51,326 bases of DNA from Ruegeria marisrubri (lineage in GTDB: Bacteria > Pseudomonadota > Alphaproteobacteria > Rhodobacterales > Rhodobacteraceae): positions 1 to 51,326 of the forward strand of contig NZ_LQBQ01000005.1 of the NCBI RefSeq assembly GCF_001507595.1. Reading direction: 5' to 3'. Under the pieces are notes generated by a model that worked only from the letters and a program-made list of their open reading frames with translations, was not told where the DNA came from and did not search any database. Position 1 is the first letter of the stretch; each line of letters opens with the position of its first letter. A program made the position numbers and the translations under genes. Below, one piece after another: positions 1-10,468 of this stretch.

Positions 1-313
1 CTGCAGCACCTCAGCGCCGCCGGTGAGGGGCTATTTACGGATTACTCCAAACACCCGCAACCCCCCAATACACAAAAAATCAAAAAAAATGCGGAAATCC
101 AAAATAAGCAAAATTTTTCAATGCGTTAAAAACAAAAAGGATGGGAGGGAGCGCCTAGGCAGGGCTCAAAAACCGAGACTCGAACCGGAATCATCGCAAC
201 GCTCCCGCACTCTTCCCGAGTCGTGCCCTCAAAACCTGTGAACATGACAACTCTGAGGAAGGTAAACGGTGACGCGCCGCCCAGGCAAACAGCCGGGAGG
301 CGCGTCGGTCTTA
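1..313. other. Intergenic region downstream of katG, no gene seen
   Basis: No convincing gene is visible. The first 140 bases are AT-rich with A-runs, in contrast to the GC-rich neighbourhood. Around 173-188 the minus strand carries a short stretch resembling a tRNA T-arm (GGTTCGAGTC), but no full tRNA fold can be built around it. Short open frames here lack a ribosome binding site and recognisable content. Confidence 0.5.
271..306 (-). terminator. Possible katG transcription terminator
   Basis: Just past the katG stop codon an inverted repeat GACGCGCC/GGCGCGTC (271-278 and 299-306) can form an 8-bp GC-rich stem with a 20-nt loop on the minus transcript. There is no clear U-run after it, so it may be a weak or Rho-assisted terminator. 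Confidence 0.4.
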
Positions 314-2818
<2,505 letters not shown>

Positions 2819-3277
2819 TCACCCGCCCTTCTGCCAGTTCCGTAGACGTTCGCGCATGCGCCGGTGGTGATCCCCGCGCCAATAGATGCGCCCGCATGCC
2901 GGGCAGGCCGTGAAATGTTCGCGGATCTCGCGGACGCCTTTTGGAACGGCCGCGACCTCGTCGCCCGTGGCGTCCCGCAGTGGCGAGTTGTCAACCACGC
3001 ATCTTGAGAAAGGGTCGTGCAGCCAGTCGACATCAAGCTTCCGTTTCAGTTCCCGGGCCTGATCCGGGACCCGGTCGCTTTCGAGAAGCACAACCCGGCC
3101 ATTAGCCTCGTTTCGCCTTGCCAGATCGCGGTCCCGGGTCAACAGAATCCGGTCCTGTGCCAAGGCGGTTCGCAGCAGGCTCTTGTCATCCTCGGAACTC
3201 GCCAGACAGGTATCGTGGCCCGCGGCCCGTAGCCATCGGGCGAGGCCCGCCAACATCGCATCGCAATAGAATTTCAT
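2819..3277 (-). CDS. Mut7-C RNase domain protein
   Basis: A 152-aa stand-alone Mut7-C protein. The N-terminal half is a PIN-like nuclease fold: FYCDAMLAGLARWLRAAGHD at the start, an acidic SSEDDKSLL segment, and ILLTRDRDLA, giving the cluster of aspartates expected of metal-dependent RNases. The C-terminal half resembles the zinc-ribbon part of the family (CPACGRIYWRGDHHRRM). The family normally shows RCxxCN in front of this, whereas here the segment reads RCVVDN, so one expected zinc ligand is an aspartate. The cellular role is unknown; a role in RNA turnover or as a toxin-like RNase is possible. It stands alone, 100 bases from the phosphate transporter gene and in the same direction. No clear Shine-Dalgarno sequence is seen. 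Confidence 0.85.
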   Translation of the reverse strand: MKFYCDAMLAGLARWLRAAGHDTCLASSEDDKSLLRTALAQDRILLTRDRDLARRNEANGRVVLLESDRVPDQARELKRKLDVDWLHDPFSRCVVDNSPLRDATGDEVAAVPKGVREIREHFTACPACGRIYWRGDHHRRMRERLRNWQKGG

Positions 3278-3380
3278 CGCCGCATCAACACAAGCAAATC
3301 ACCCATCCGAACCGAGTCTATCATGATCATGGCTTCGAACGCGCCCGAGAGCAGGCCGAACGAACTGTTCGCCGGCGCCC

Positions 3381-5072
3381 TCACCCCCCCGCTTCAGGCG
3401 GCGAACCGAATGCAGCGATCTGGGTTCGGGCGATTCGGCGGGTAATCTTGAAAATGTCGTCCAACGTTTCCGTCAGTTCGATCTCGCGGGCATAGGTGTG
3501 CTGGCGTCTCGGCGCTTCGGCCCGAAGGCGATCCACCTGATGCCGGCCGATCTGTTCGACCATCCCGGAGAATTCCGACTTCATTTTCCGAACATTCGCA
3601 GCAATGCCGGTATCCTGCTCTTTCAAGGCCCGCAGACTTCCGTCAAAGGCCTCGAGAACCTTTGCATGAAGCCGGGCAATCGCGGCTTCGGTCTGGGGGC
3701 TGATGACGACGTTCTCGTCTATCCGCTTGCGGGCCGACGTGACCATTCCTGTGGCTATCTGGTCCCCGATATGTTCGAGGTCGTTGGAAATCCTCGCAAG
3801 GGCCATAAGCAGTTCGGACTGATCAGCCGACAGTTTCCCAAGGCTGATCTTGCGCAGGTATCCGATGATCTCGCGATGCAGCAGATCCACGGGGCGATCC
3901 ATCACATGCAACCGCTCGATCTGCATCAGGGTGCCCGAGGTCACTGCCGGAATGGCGGCGGCCAGCATATCCCGGACCAGTTCGCCCTGATGCACAACCT
4001 CCAGGCGCACCGCGTCCAGCGCAATGGCAGGCACCTTGAGCAGCTCCGGGTCGAGGTGACGTGGCGCAAAGGAAGGAGTGACCTCTGCCGGACGATCCGG
4101 AACAAGCCATTCCGCAAGACGCGCGATCTGCGTGGTGAAACCGATGCAGATTAGGGCGTTCGCGACGTTGAAGAACGTGTGAATGTTGGCAAGCTGCCGA
4201 GGGACCTCGGCGCGACCTCGCGCGGCGGCGTCCAGTTCCGGGTAAGAAGGCGAGATCAGGCGCGCAAGCTCCGCCAGCTGGTCCACGAAGCCGATCCAGA
4301 TCATGACGCCGGCGACATTGAACAGGGTGTGGACGACCGCCGCGCGAACGGCCTCGGGCGGCTTTCCGATCGCGGCCAGCAGGGCGGTCACGCAGGTTCC
4401 GACATTGGCGCCCAATGCCAGCGCGATCGCGGTTTCCAGCCCGATCAGCCCCTGGCCCGCCATGACCACGAGAATCCCGGTCGTCGCCGAAGAGGATTGC
4501 ACCAACGCGGTGAAAATTGCTCCGGTCAGGGCAGCCAGCAACGGGTTTTCCAAAGACCGCATGAAATCGAAGAATGGCCGGTAGCTCTGCAGCGGCGCCA
4601 TGGATTCGCTCATGATCACCATGCCGAAGAAGACCATGCCGAGCCCCAGCAGGATACGGCCATATTCGCGTGTTTCCTGCCGCTGGGCCACGAAAGACGT
4701 GAAAAAGCCGAGCGACAGGAGTGGCAGTGCGAGTTTCGTCACCTTGAAGGCGAGAACCTGCGCGGTGATCGTCGTGCCGATATTGGCGCCCAGTATCACT
4801 GCGACGCTTTGTGCCGAGGTCATCAGACCGGCCGAAATGAACCCGACCAGCAGAACGGTGGTGATCGAAGAGGATTGGATGATCGCGGTCACCGTCGCGC
4901 CTGTGGCCAGACCGAGAAAACGGTTTTCGGTGAACCGGGCGAGCAGGGCTTTCATGTAGTCGCCGGCGACCTGCTTGAGGCTGCGGGTCAGAATGTCCAT
5001 GCCGAACAGGAACAGCGCGAGACCGCCCACCAGTCCGCTCAGCAAGGCGTATTGGTCAAGACCCCCGGTCAT
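3381..5072 (-). CDS. Na/Pi cotransporter family protein with PhoU-like tail
   Basis: Inner-membrane protein of the Na/phosphate cotransporter (NptA/YjbB-like) family, 563 aa. The two inverted Na/Pi repeats are marked by IIQSSSITTVL near residue 65 and LVQSSSATTGI near residue 190, the diagnostic QSSS motifs. About eight hydrophobic segments fill residues 10-310. From about residue 345 to the end the protein is soluble and helical, resembling a PhoU domain, as is usual in bacterial members. Members move phosphate with sodium, often outward. The ATG at 5072 follows GAGGAG at a good distance. No other phosphate genes are nearby, so physiological direction and regulation cannot be told from context. 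Confidence 0.92.
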   Translation of the reverse strand: MTGGLDQYALLSGLVGGLALFLFGMDILTRSLKQVAGDYMKALLARFTENRFLGLATGATVTAIIQSSSITTVLLVGFISAGLMTSAQSVAVILGANIGTTITAQVLAFKVTKLALPLLSLGFFTSFVAQRQETREYGRILLGLGMVFFGMVIMSESMAPLQSYRPFFDFMRSLENPLLAALTGAIFTALVQSSSATTGILVVMAGQGLIGLETAIALALGANVGTCVTALLAAIGKPPEAVRAAVVHTLFNVAGVMIWIGFVDQLAELARLISPSYPELDAAARGRAEVPRQLANIHTFFNVANALICIGFTTQIARLAEWLVPDRPAEVTPSFAPRHLDPELLKVPAIALDAVRLEVVHQGELVRDMLAAAIPAVTSGTLMQIERLHVMDRPVDLLHREIIGYLRKISLGKLSADQSELLMALARISNDLEHIGDQIATGMVTSARKRIDENVVISPQTEAAIARLHAKVLEAFDGSLRALKEQDTGIAANVRKMKSEFSGMVEQIGRHQVDRLRAEAPRRQHTYAREIELTETLDDIFKITRRIARTQIAAFGSPPEAGG

Positions 5073-5267
5073 GGACTCCTCGTGTCTTCGTGTTCTGGGC
5101 GCGCCTTTCGGCCCCGGCCTCTCGCCCGGGGAGGATTTCCCGCAGCCATGAGGGGCTTCATTTCATTCAGCTTTTCAAGCTGAATTCAAGTGAACTGACG
5201 GCGCAAAGCCAACGACACCATCGCCACATTCGTGCGAGTGCCGCCCGAGCACCATGCTTTGAGGAAA

Positions 5268-5287
5268 GGCCGGCCCAGCGACCGGCC
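5268..5287 (-). terminator. Possible terminator after sqr
   Basis: On the minus strand, a few bases past the sulfide:quinone reductase stop codon, GGCCGG and CCGGCC can pair around an 8-nt loop, followed by TTTCCTC. The stem is short but GC-only, and the U-rich tract is modest. Confidence 0.45.
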
Positions 5288-5292
5288 CTGGC

Positions 5293-6582
5293 TCATCCAA
5301 GTCGCTGAACGTCTTTCAGCTTGTTGATGCCGAGCGCCTTGAGAACTGCCTTTTCATATATGGTCTCGCTGGTGCCCTTGCGCAGCTTGCCCAAGAAGTA
5401 TTTCTCGAACGCCACCTTGGCGACATGCACCCATTTGCCCGATGATGCCCAGTTGACATTTCTCGGCGGAATCTGCGGCTGCGCCACGAAGGCCACACCG
5501 CTGTCGCCGAAATCGGCCAGGCAGACCGCGTTCCAGCTACCGACGTGATCCGGCTCCTGCCCGCGCAGCAGTTGCCCGATGTTCATTGCCGTCGCGGTGA
5601 CCATGGATTCGATCATGAAGCCGGTCTTGGGCACACCGCAGGGGACCGGGGTCGGCCCGGTCGGGGGAATCGCCACGCAGACGCCGATTCCGAAGATGTT
5701 GGGGTATTTCGGGTTGCGTTGATGCTTGTCCACGACGATGAAGCCACGCGGGTTCACCAACCCGTCGATACCCGTCACCGCATCGATGCCACGAAAGGCG
5801 GGCAGCATCATCGAGAACCCGAAGGGCAGTTCGGTCTCGTTCTTGACCGAGCCGTCTTCGGCAATTTCCTCGACGGTCATCTTGCCTTCTTCGACCTTCT
5901 TCACCTTGGTCGAGGTGATCCACTTGATGTGGTGCTCGCGCATTTCCGACTCGAGCAGCCCCTTGGTATCGCCAACCCCATCAAGCCCAAGGTGGCCAAT
6001 ATAGGGCTCTGCGGTGACGAAGGTGATCGGGACCTGGTCGCGAATCTTGCGGCGGCGAAGCTCGGTATCGAGAATGAAGGTGAATTCGTAGGCCGGACCA
6101 AAGCAGGAGGCACCCTGCACGGCGCCCACGACGATCGGCCCCGGGTTCTTGCAGAACTCCTCGAAAGCCTCTCGCGCCTGTTCCGCATGATCGACATGGC
6201 AGATCGATTGAGTGTAGCCGCCGTACGGCCCCAGCCCTTCGATCTCGTCAAAGGCCAGTTCCGGCCCGGTCGCGATGATCAGGAAGTCGTAGTCGACCGT
6301 CTGGCCGTCTTCCAGTTCCAGTCGATTTTCGTCGGCATGCAGCTTTTTGGCGGCCACTGGGATGAAGTCGATATTCTTTTTCGACATCGCGCTGGACAGG
6401 TCGACCGAGATGTTGTCGCGCTGGCGCCAACCCACGGCAACCCACGGATTCGAAGGTACGAAGTGGTATTTGGGGTCTTTGGTTACAACAGTGATCCGAT
6501 CTTCGGGCCGCAGCTGATCGCTCATCTCGTAGGCCATGATCGACCCTCCGAGCCCTGCACCGAGTACTACGATATGTGCCAT
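5293..6582 (-). CDS. sqr: Sulfide:quinone oxidoreductase
   Basis: Membrane-associated flavoprotein (429 aa) that oxidises sulfide to polysulfide/persulfide sulfur and passes electrons to the quinone pool. The FAD-binding GAGLGG is at residues 8-13. Three cysteines fall at 128, 160 (GASCFGPAYEF) and 354 (CLADFGD), matching in spacing the three redox cysteines known from type I SQR of Acidithiobacillus. The GVPKTGFMIES signature of the family is also present. I chose the ATG at 6582 because GGGAGG lies just upstream and the Rossmann motif then starts at the expected place; an upstream in-frame start at 6621 would only add 13 unrelated residues. The promoter carries a SqrR-type operator (6620-6635), implying induction by sulfide or persulfide. 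It is monocistronic here. Confidence 0.9.
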   Translation of the reverse strand: MAHIVVLGAGLGGSIMAYEMSDQLRPEDRITVVTKDPKYHFVPSNPWVAVGWRQRDNISVDLSSAMSKKNIDFIPVAAKKLHADENRLELEDGQTVDYDFLIIATGPELAFDEIEGLGPYGGYTQSICHVDHAEQAREAFEEFCKNPGPIVVGAVQGASCFGPAYEFTFILDTELRRRKIRDQVPITFVTAEPYIGHLGLDGVGDTKGLLESEMREHHIKWITSTKVKKVEEGKMTVEEIAEDGSVKNETELPFGFSMMLPAFRGIDAVTGIDGLVNPRGFIVVDKHQRNPKYPNIFGIGVCVAIPPTGPTPVPCGVPKTGFMIESMVTATAMNIGQLLRGQEPDHVGSWNAVCLADFGDSGVAFVAQPQIPPRNVNWASSGKWVHVAKVAFEKYFLGKLRKGTSETIYEKAVLKALGINKLKDVQRLG

Positions 6583-6619
6583 CAAACCCTCCCCTGAGTA
6601 CATATCCTCCAAAAATGCC

Positions 6620-6635
6620 ATTCAAATATCTGAAT
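6620..6635. promoter_or_regulatory. SqrR/BigR-type operator upstream of sqr
   Basis: The sequence reads ATTC, eight bases, GAAT, an exact match to the ATTC-N8-GAAT consensus reported for the persulfide-sensing ArsR-family repressor SqrR of Rhodobacter. It lies 38 bases upstream of the sqr start codon, where a repressor would cover the promoter or transcription start. No sqrR gene lies in the window. Confidence 0.75.
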
Positions 6636-6805
6636 TTTTCCCAAACTTTGCACGATATTTTCGGGACGTGCGGGCAAGTGACGCGGGGGCAATCAAGCTC
6701 GGCTTGTTTGACTCAAGGGGAACTGATCCGTTCTAGCCGAAATGGCGAAGGGGCAGTTTTTTCTGCCAGTCTACTGGAAAAACGGGATTTTCCATGAGTC
6801 CAGCT

Positions 6806-7515
6806 TCAATCGAAGGGGCTGCGGCCAGCAGAAAACGTCAACCAGTGAAGGATCAACTTGCAATCACCCGCAAATCGCGACCATTTCGGACATTCTCGGG
6901 GCTTTCTGAGAAGGATGGTGCCGGTGATCCTCCAATTGCGGGACAAATCTATCCCAGTTGGTGGACCACTTTCAGGGGGCAACTCCACATCGACGGTCCA
7001 CATTGTGCTGGGCGTGATCACCGACTGACCAGGATCGCAGACTATCCCTAGCTGACCAGTTTCACCGAGTTTTCGTTGGTGGTCAGTGGAAATTGCAAAA
7101 TAGCGCCCTCTATACTTGATGCCTGACGCGCTTCCCAGGTGCTGGAATTGATAGACACTGTCGTCGGTGCAGTTGACGAACCGCAGTGCGTAGCGACCAA
7201 GGTGCTTTTGAAGTTCTTTAGGTCTTACAAATAGCGGCCCTACTTGGATCGCGGTCTCCAGCGTGTATCCTGTTATTCCAAGACTTTTGAGAAGATTGAA
7301 CTGCCCCTGCAAAAAAACGCTCCATTATGATCTCTGGCGGCATACACCAACGGGCGCGAGACATCGCCGAAAGCAACAGCGAACACGCTTCCCCCATTCG
7401 AGAATGACGGTAATTCAGCACCTCGATCAACCGCTACTATTGTGGAACTCATCGTTTCCGTACGAGTGATCGCATCGGAGGCGCGGTAGCCCTGTTTAGC
7501 GAATTTGAGCTCCAT
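6806..7515 (-). pseudogene. Frameshifted hypothetical gene
   Basis: Two overlapping minus-strand frames appear to be one gene broken at a run of seven T (plus-strand A7 at about 7311-7317). The upstream part (7515, or the better-placed ATG at 7452 after GGAAACG, ending at 7273) runs up to ...ARDHNGAFF. Adding one T to the run lets it continue as LQGQFNLLKSLG and on through the second frame to 6806. The joined protein would contain the segment YRGRYFAISTDHQRK, which looks like a folded core of an enzyme, loosely reminiscent of trypsin-like or other hydrolase folds. I do not recognise a family. The last 60 residues look unrelated and may come from an inserted sequence. Base composition is lower in GC than that of the neighbours, which suggests acquired DNA. 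Confidence 0.5.
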
Positions 7516-7839
7516 GGCGCGTAAGCGCCCTTATGTTTAGATTGGTATGTAGCGCTGTTTGGCTACCCCTTCAGGTAGTCCCGTCAGCTACTGTTCAAGT
7601 TCCATTCAAAAACGTTGAACGAGCAAAAACTTGTCCAGCCTGCTCTGCTTGAGTGGAGTACCCCTTCACTCTCAAGTCATTTGAGGATTAGATTCAGGTT
7701 AGGTCACCAACTGGCTGTGGACTAGCCACCGCTCGTCTATGTCCGCTTCTGGGAAGCTGCAGTGCAGCAACCTATAGCACGGTCAAAGTCTGGTTGGGGC
7801 CGGAAACTACAATTCGGCCGATAGACAATAGAAAAATAG
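7516..7839. other. Gene-free stretch
   Basis: No open frame with a start signal, RNA gene or clear repeat was found. GC content is lower than in flanking operons. It belongs to the scarred 6.6-8.5 kb region around the tRNA-Thr genes. Confidence 0.5.
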
Positions 7840-7915
7840 TGGTGCCTCAAGAGGGACTCGAACCCCCGACCTTGTCCTTACGAAGGACCTGCTCTACCAG
7901 CTGAGCTATTGAGGC
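7840..7915 (-). tRNA. tRNA-Thr(CGU)
   Basis: Read on the minus strand from 7915, it has acceptor GCCTCAA pairing with TTGAGGC, D-arm GCTCAGCTGGTAGAGC, anticodon loop TTCGTAA (anticodon CGU, threonine), T-arm with GGTTCGAGTCC, a discriminator A and an encoded CCA. All stems pair apart from one mismatch at the top of the anticodon stem. Length is 76 nt including CCA. Confidence 0.95.
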
Positions 7916-8000
7916 CTTCAGGCCCTACTATGGCCCTACTAATTCTATACTTTTGCCGCGAACCCTTTGGTTTTGCAAGTCATTCTAGCGGGGACCCGCT

Positions 8001-8040
8001 AATTACGAATGACGTGCTCTACCAGCTGAGCTACACCGGC
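8001..8040 (-). pseudogene. 5' half of a second tRNA-Thr(CGU)
   Basis: Read on the minus strand from 8040, the sequence starts GCCGGTGTAGCTCAGCTGG, continues through a normal D-arm and into an anticodon loop ATTCGTAAT (CGU). The match to a tRNA ends there. The following bases do not close the anticodon stem and contain no T-arm or 3' acceptor strand. It is therefore a truncated tRNA-Thr remnant, broken at the anticodon loop, lying 85 bases upstream of the intact tRNA-Thr and in the same orientation. Breaks at this point are typical of tyrosine-recombinase integration or imprecise excision. Confidence 0.75.
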
Positions 8041-8552
8041 ATCCTTCTCTGTCGCGGCCCCACCAAACCCCTACTGGTTGCGCTCCACCGGCTGGGCTGC
8101 GTCGGCACAAGGCGACCATTTAGATGTTCAGTTCGAATCGCGCAAGGTGAAATCGGATGGGATTCGCGCCCTCAACAGCCAAAATCAGGCCCCGTTCCCT
8201 GCGGTGCGGTCAGACCCCCGCACGGACCGGTCAAGAGCGGGACAACCGACCGGCAAAGCCATGATCGGCCGCGAGAGCATCAAGGGCGGATTTCACTAAC
8301 CCTGCATAGGCAGACGATTTTCACCTATCCGCTTCCTCCCGGCAGCGCCGAGGTCCGTCAAGGCCTGTCCGGCGCTCGCTTCGCCGCCTTTTCCTTAATG
8401 CCAATTTTTCGAAACGATAGTGCCAAAAGGTTAGAAATAGCGTTTTTTTTTGACAGAATGCCCTCTGTAGTTTCGTGATTGTTACGATTCGAGTGTCAAA
8501 GCCGGGATCAAAAACAGGGCCCGGCCGTTGAATCAACAGGGAGCGCAAAGAA
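8041..8552 (+). promoter_or_regulatory. Upstream region of the sulfonate importer operon
   Basis: About 500 bases without a gene lead into the substrate-binding protein. A consensus TTGACA lies at 8450-8455. Seventeen bases further on is a dyad TCGT-N7-ACGA at 8473-8487, overlapping where a -10 would sit, which is a plausible operator for the LysR regulator encoded downstream. A second candidate is the palindrome TTTCGAAA at 8407-8414 inside TTTTTCGAA, a 9-mer that recurs upstream of the flavoprotein gene at 12939-12947. No good -10 hexamer is visible. Confidence 0.4.
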
Positions 8553-9557
8553 ATGAAGTCAAAATCCATGAAGAAAACCGTCGCGGCGATTACCGCCAGC
8601 ACAGCCATTTTCGCGGCCTCGCAGGCCATGGCCGAAAGCATCACGGTGGCCTATTTCCTCGAATGGCCGATGCCCTTCGAATATGCCAAGCAGATGGGCA
8701 CCTATGAAAAAGAGCTGGGCGTCGACATCAACTGGGTGAGCTTTGAATCCGGCGTCAAGATGTCCGCAGCCATGGCCTCGGGCGATGTGCAGCTGTCCGT
8801 CAGCCAGGGTGTGCCACCCTTCGTCGTCGCGACCTCGGCCGGGCAGGATCTGCAGATCCTGGACGTGGCCGTCAGCTATGCCGACAATGACAACTGCGTC
8901 GTGCGCTCGGAACTGGAAATCGACAAGACCAATGCGAGCGAACTGGCCGGCAAGAAGGTCGCCGTGCCGCTCGGCACCGCGGCGCATTACGGCTTCCTCA
9001 AGCAGATGGAGCACTTTGGCGTCGATGTGGGCTCGATGGACGTGGTTGACATGGATCCGCCCGATGGCGCCGCTGCCATCGCGCAGGGTGCTGTCGACAT
9101 GTTCTGCGGCTGGGGCGGTTCGCTGCGCCGGGCGCTCGAGCATGGCAACGTGCTGCTGACGGGCGATGAAAAGACTGAACTGGGTATTCTGGTGTTCGAC
9201 GTCACCTCCGGCCCGGCCGACTGGGTGGCCGAGAATGGCGATCTGGTGGCCAAGTTCCTCAAGGTGACCGCCGATGCAAACGCCATGTGGGCGGACGAGG
9301 CCAACCGTGCCGAGATGCTGCCGCTGATCGCCAAGGATGCGGGGATGGACGAAGAGGCTACCATGGCGACGATCTCGACCTTCAGCTTCCCGACCATCGA
9401 AGAGCAACTCAGCGAAGCCTGGCTCGGTGGCAATGCCCAGGACTTCATGAAGGGCGTGGCGGATGTGTTCGTGCAGGCCGGCTCGATCGACGCTGCACTC
9501 GACACCTATGAGAACGCGGTCAACACTGGCCCGCTCAAGGCTGCAGCCGGCATGTAA
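8553..9557 (+). CDS. TauA-type sulfonate ABC transporter substrate-binding protein
   Basis: Periplasmic solute receptor of the nitrate/sulfonate/taurine (SsuA/TauA) family, 334 aa. A signal peptide ends at AMA (about residues 1-29), and the mature protein starts with the family-typical SITVAYFLEWPMPFEYAK. The segments LSVSQGVPPFVVATSAG, AVPLGTAAHYGFLKQM and MFCGWGGSLRRALEHG lie in the expected order around the ligand cleft. GGGAG lies nine bases before the start codon. It begins the operon with the ATPase and permease genes. Taurine is the family's best known ligand, but no taurine-degrading gene (tpa, xsc) is in the window. The cysteate enzymes downstream suggest a C3 amino-sulfonate instead. 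Related taurine receptors carry the symbol tauA. Confidence 0.85.
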   Translation: MKSKSMKKTVAAITASTAIFAASQAMAESITVAYFLEWPMPFEYAKQMGTYEKELGVDINWVSFESGVKMSAAMASGDVQLSVSQGVPPFVVATSAGQDLQILDVAVSYADNDNCVVRSELEIDKTNASELAGKKVAVPLGTAAHYGFLKQMEHFGVDVGSMDVVDMDPPDGAAAIAQGAVDMFCGWGGSLRRALEHGNVLLTGDEKTELGILVFDVTSGPADWVAENGDLVAKFLKVTADANAMWADEANRAEMLPLIAKDAGMDEEATMATISTFSFPTIEEQLSEAWLGGNAQDFMKGVADVFVQAGSIDAALDTYENAVNTGPLKAAAGM

Positions 9558-9570
9558 GCCGCTGCAATGG

Positions 9571-9590
9571 CGGCGGGCTTCGGCCCGCCG
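9571..9590 (+). terminator. Intercistronic hairpin after the binding-protein gene
   Basis: CGGCGGGC and GCCCGCCG form a perfect 8-bp stem closed by a TTCG tetraloop, 13 bases after the stop codon. There is no U-run. Such a hairpin between a binding-protein gene and its ATPase gene usually protects the upstream message or attenuates the downstream part, giving more receptor than transporter. Confidence 0.65.
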
Positions 9591-9661
9591 TCCCAGCCAG
9601 GCGGCCCCCGGGGGCTGGCCAAGGAACCTCTGAACTCTCACGCGAACTTGAAAGGCAGACC

Positions 9662-10468
9662 ATGACGGGACTGTCCATCGAAAACATATCGATGCGTTTC
9701 GATCTACCAAACGGCACCTCGGTGCAGGCGTTGAAGGACGTATCGCTCCATCTCAACGAAGGCGAGTTGATGAGCGTGCTGGGCCCCTCGGGCTGCGGCA
9801 AGACCACGCTTCTCAATATCGTTGCAGGCTTTCTCGCTCCGACCGAAGGCCAGGTCGTGATGAATGGCCACACCGTGACCGGCCCGGACGCCGAGCGCGG
9901 AATGGTCTTTCAGCAAGGCGCGCTGTTCGAGTGGATGAACGTCCGCGAGAACGTCAGCTTCGGGCCCCGGATGAAGGGCCAGAAAGAAGCCGAGTGGGGC
10001 GACAATGTTGACCACCTGCTGGACGTCACCGGCTTGGGGGATTTCAAGGACAAGGCGATCTACGAACTGTCGGGCGGGATGCAACAGCGGGTTGCGCTGG
10101 CTCGCTGCCTTGCCAACGATCCCGACGTGATCCTGATGGATGAACCACTGGGGGCGCTCGACGCGCTGACCCGCGAAAAGATGCAGGGCCTCGTGCTGAA
10201 GCTGTGGAAGGAAACCGGCAAGACGATCATCCTCATCACCCACTCGGTGGAAGAAGCGATCCTGCTGGGCGAACGGCTGCTGGTCATGGCGCCGCGTCCG
10301 GGCCGCATCCACAAGGAATACCGGTTGCCCTTCGCCGACATGGGCGTGGGCGGCGATTTGCGAGCGGTCAAGCACGCCGATGGCTACGCCGAAACCCGTG
10401 AAGAGATCCTTGAGATGATCTGGAACATGGAAGAAGAAATCATGGGACGTATGGAGGAGCAAAAATGA
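9662..10468 (+). CDS. TauB-type ABC transporter ATP-binding protein
   Basis: Cytoplasmic ATPase subunit, 268 aa, driving the importer. Walker A is GPSGCGKTT near residue 42, the Q-loop region is GMVFQQGALFEW, the signature is LSGGMQQR near residue 137, Walker B is VILMDEP, the D-loop is LGALDALT and the switch histidine is in LITHSVEEA. It is a standard single-domain protein of the TauB/SsuB family with a short C-terminal extension. Its stop codon overlaps the permease start (ATGA at 10465-10468), so the two are translationally coupled. Confidence 0.95.
   Translation: MTGLSIENISMRFDLPNGTSVQALKDVSLHLNEGELMSVLGPSGCGKTTLLNIVAGFLAPTEGQVVMNGHTVTGPDAERGMVFQQGALFEWMNVRENVSFGPRMKGQKEAEWGDNVDHLLDVTGLGDFKDKAIYELSGGMQQRVALARCLANDPDVILMDEPLGALDALTREKMQGLVLKLWKETGKTIILITHSVEEAILLGERLLVMAPRPGRIHKEYRLPFADMGVGGDLRAVKHADGYAETREEILEMIWNMEEEIMGRMEEQK

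Noticed and set aside
162..235. A tRNA-like T-arm (GGTTCGAGTC) in the region downstream of katG
   Set aside because: No acceptor, D or anticodon arms can be paired with it; chance or a very old remnant.
7921..7941. A short tandem GGCCCTACTA duplication after the tRNA-Thr
   Set aside because: Only two copies of about 11 bases; too short to define a repeat element, though it may be part of the integration scar.
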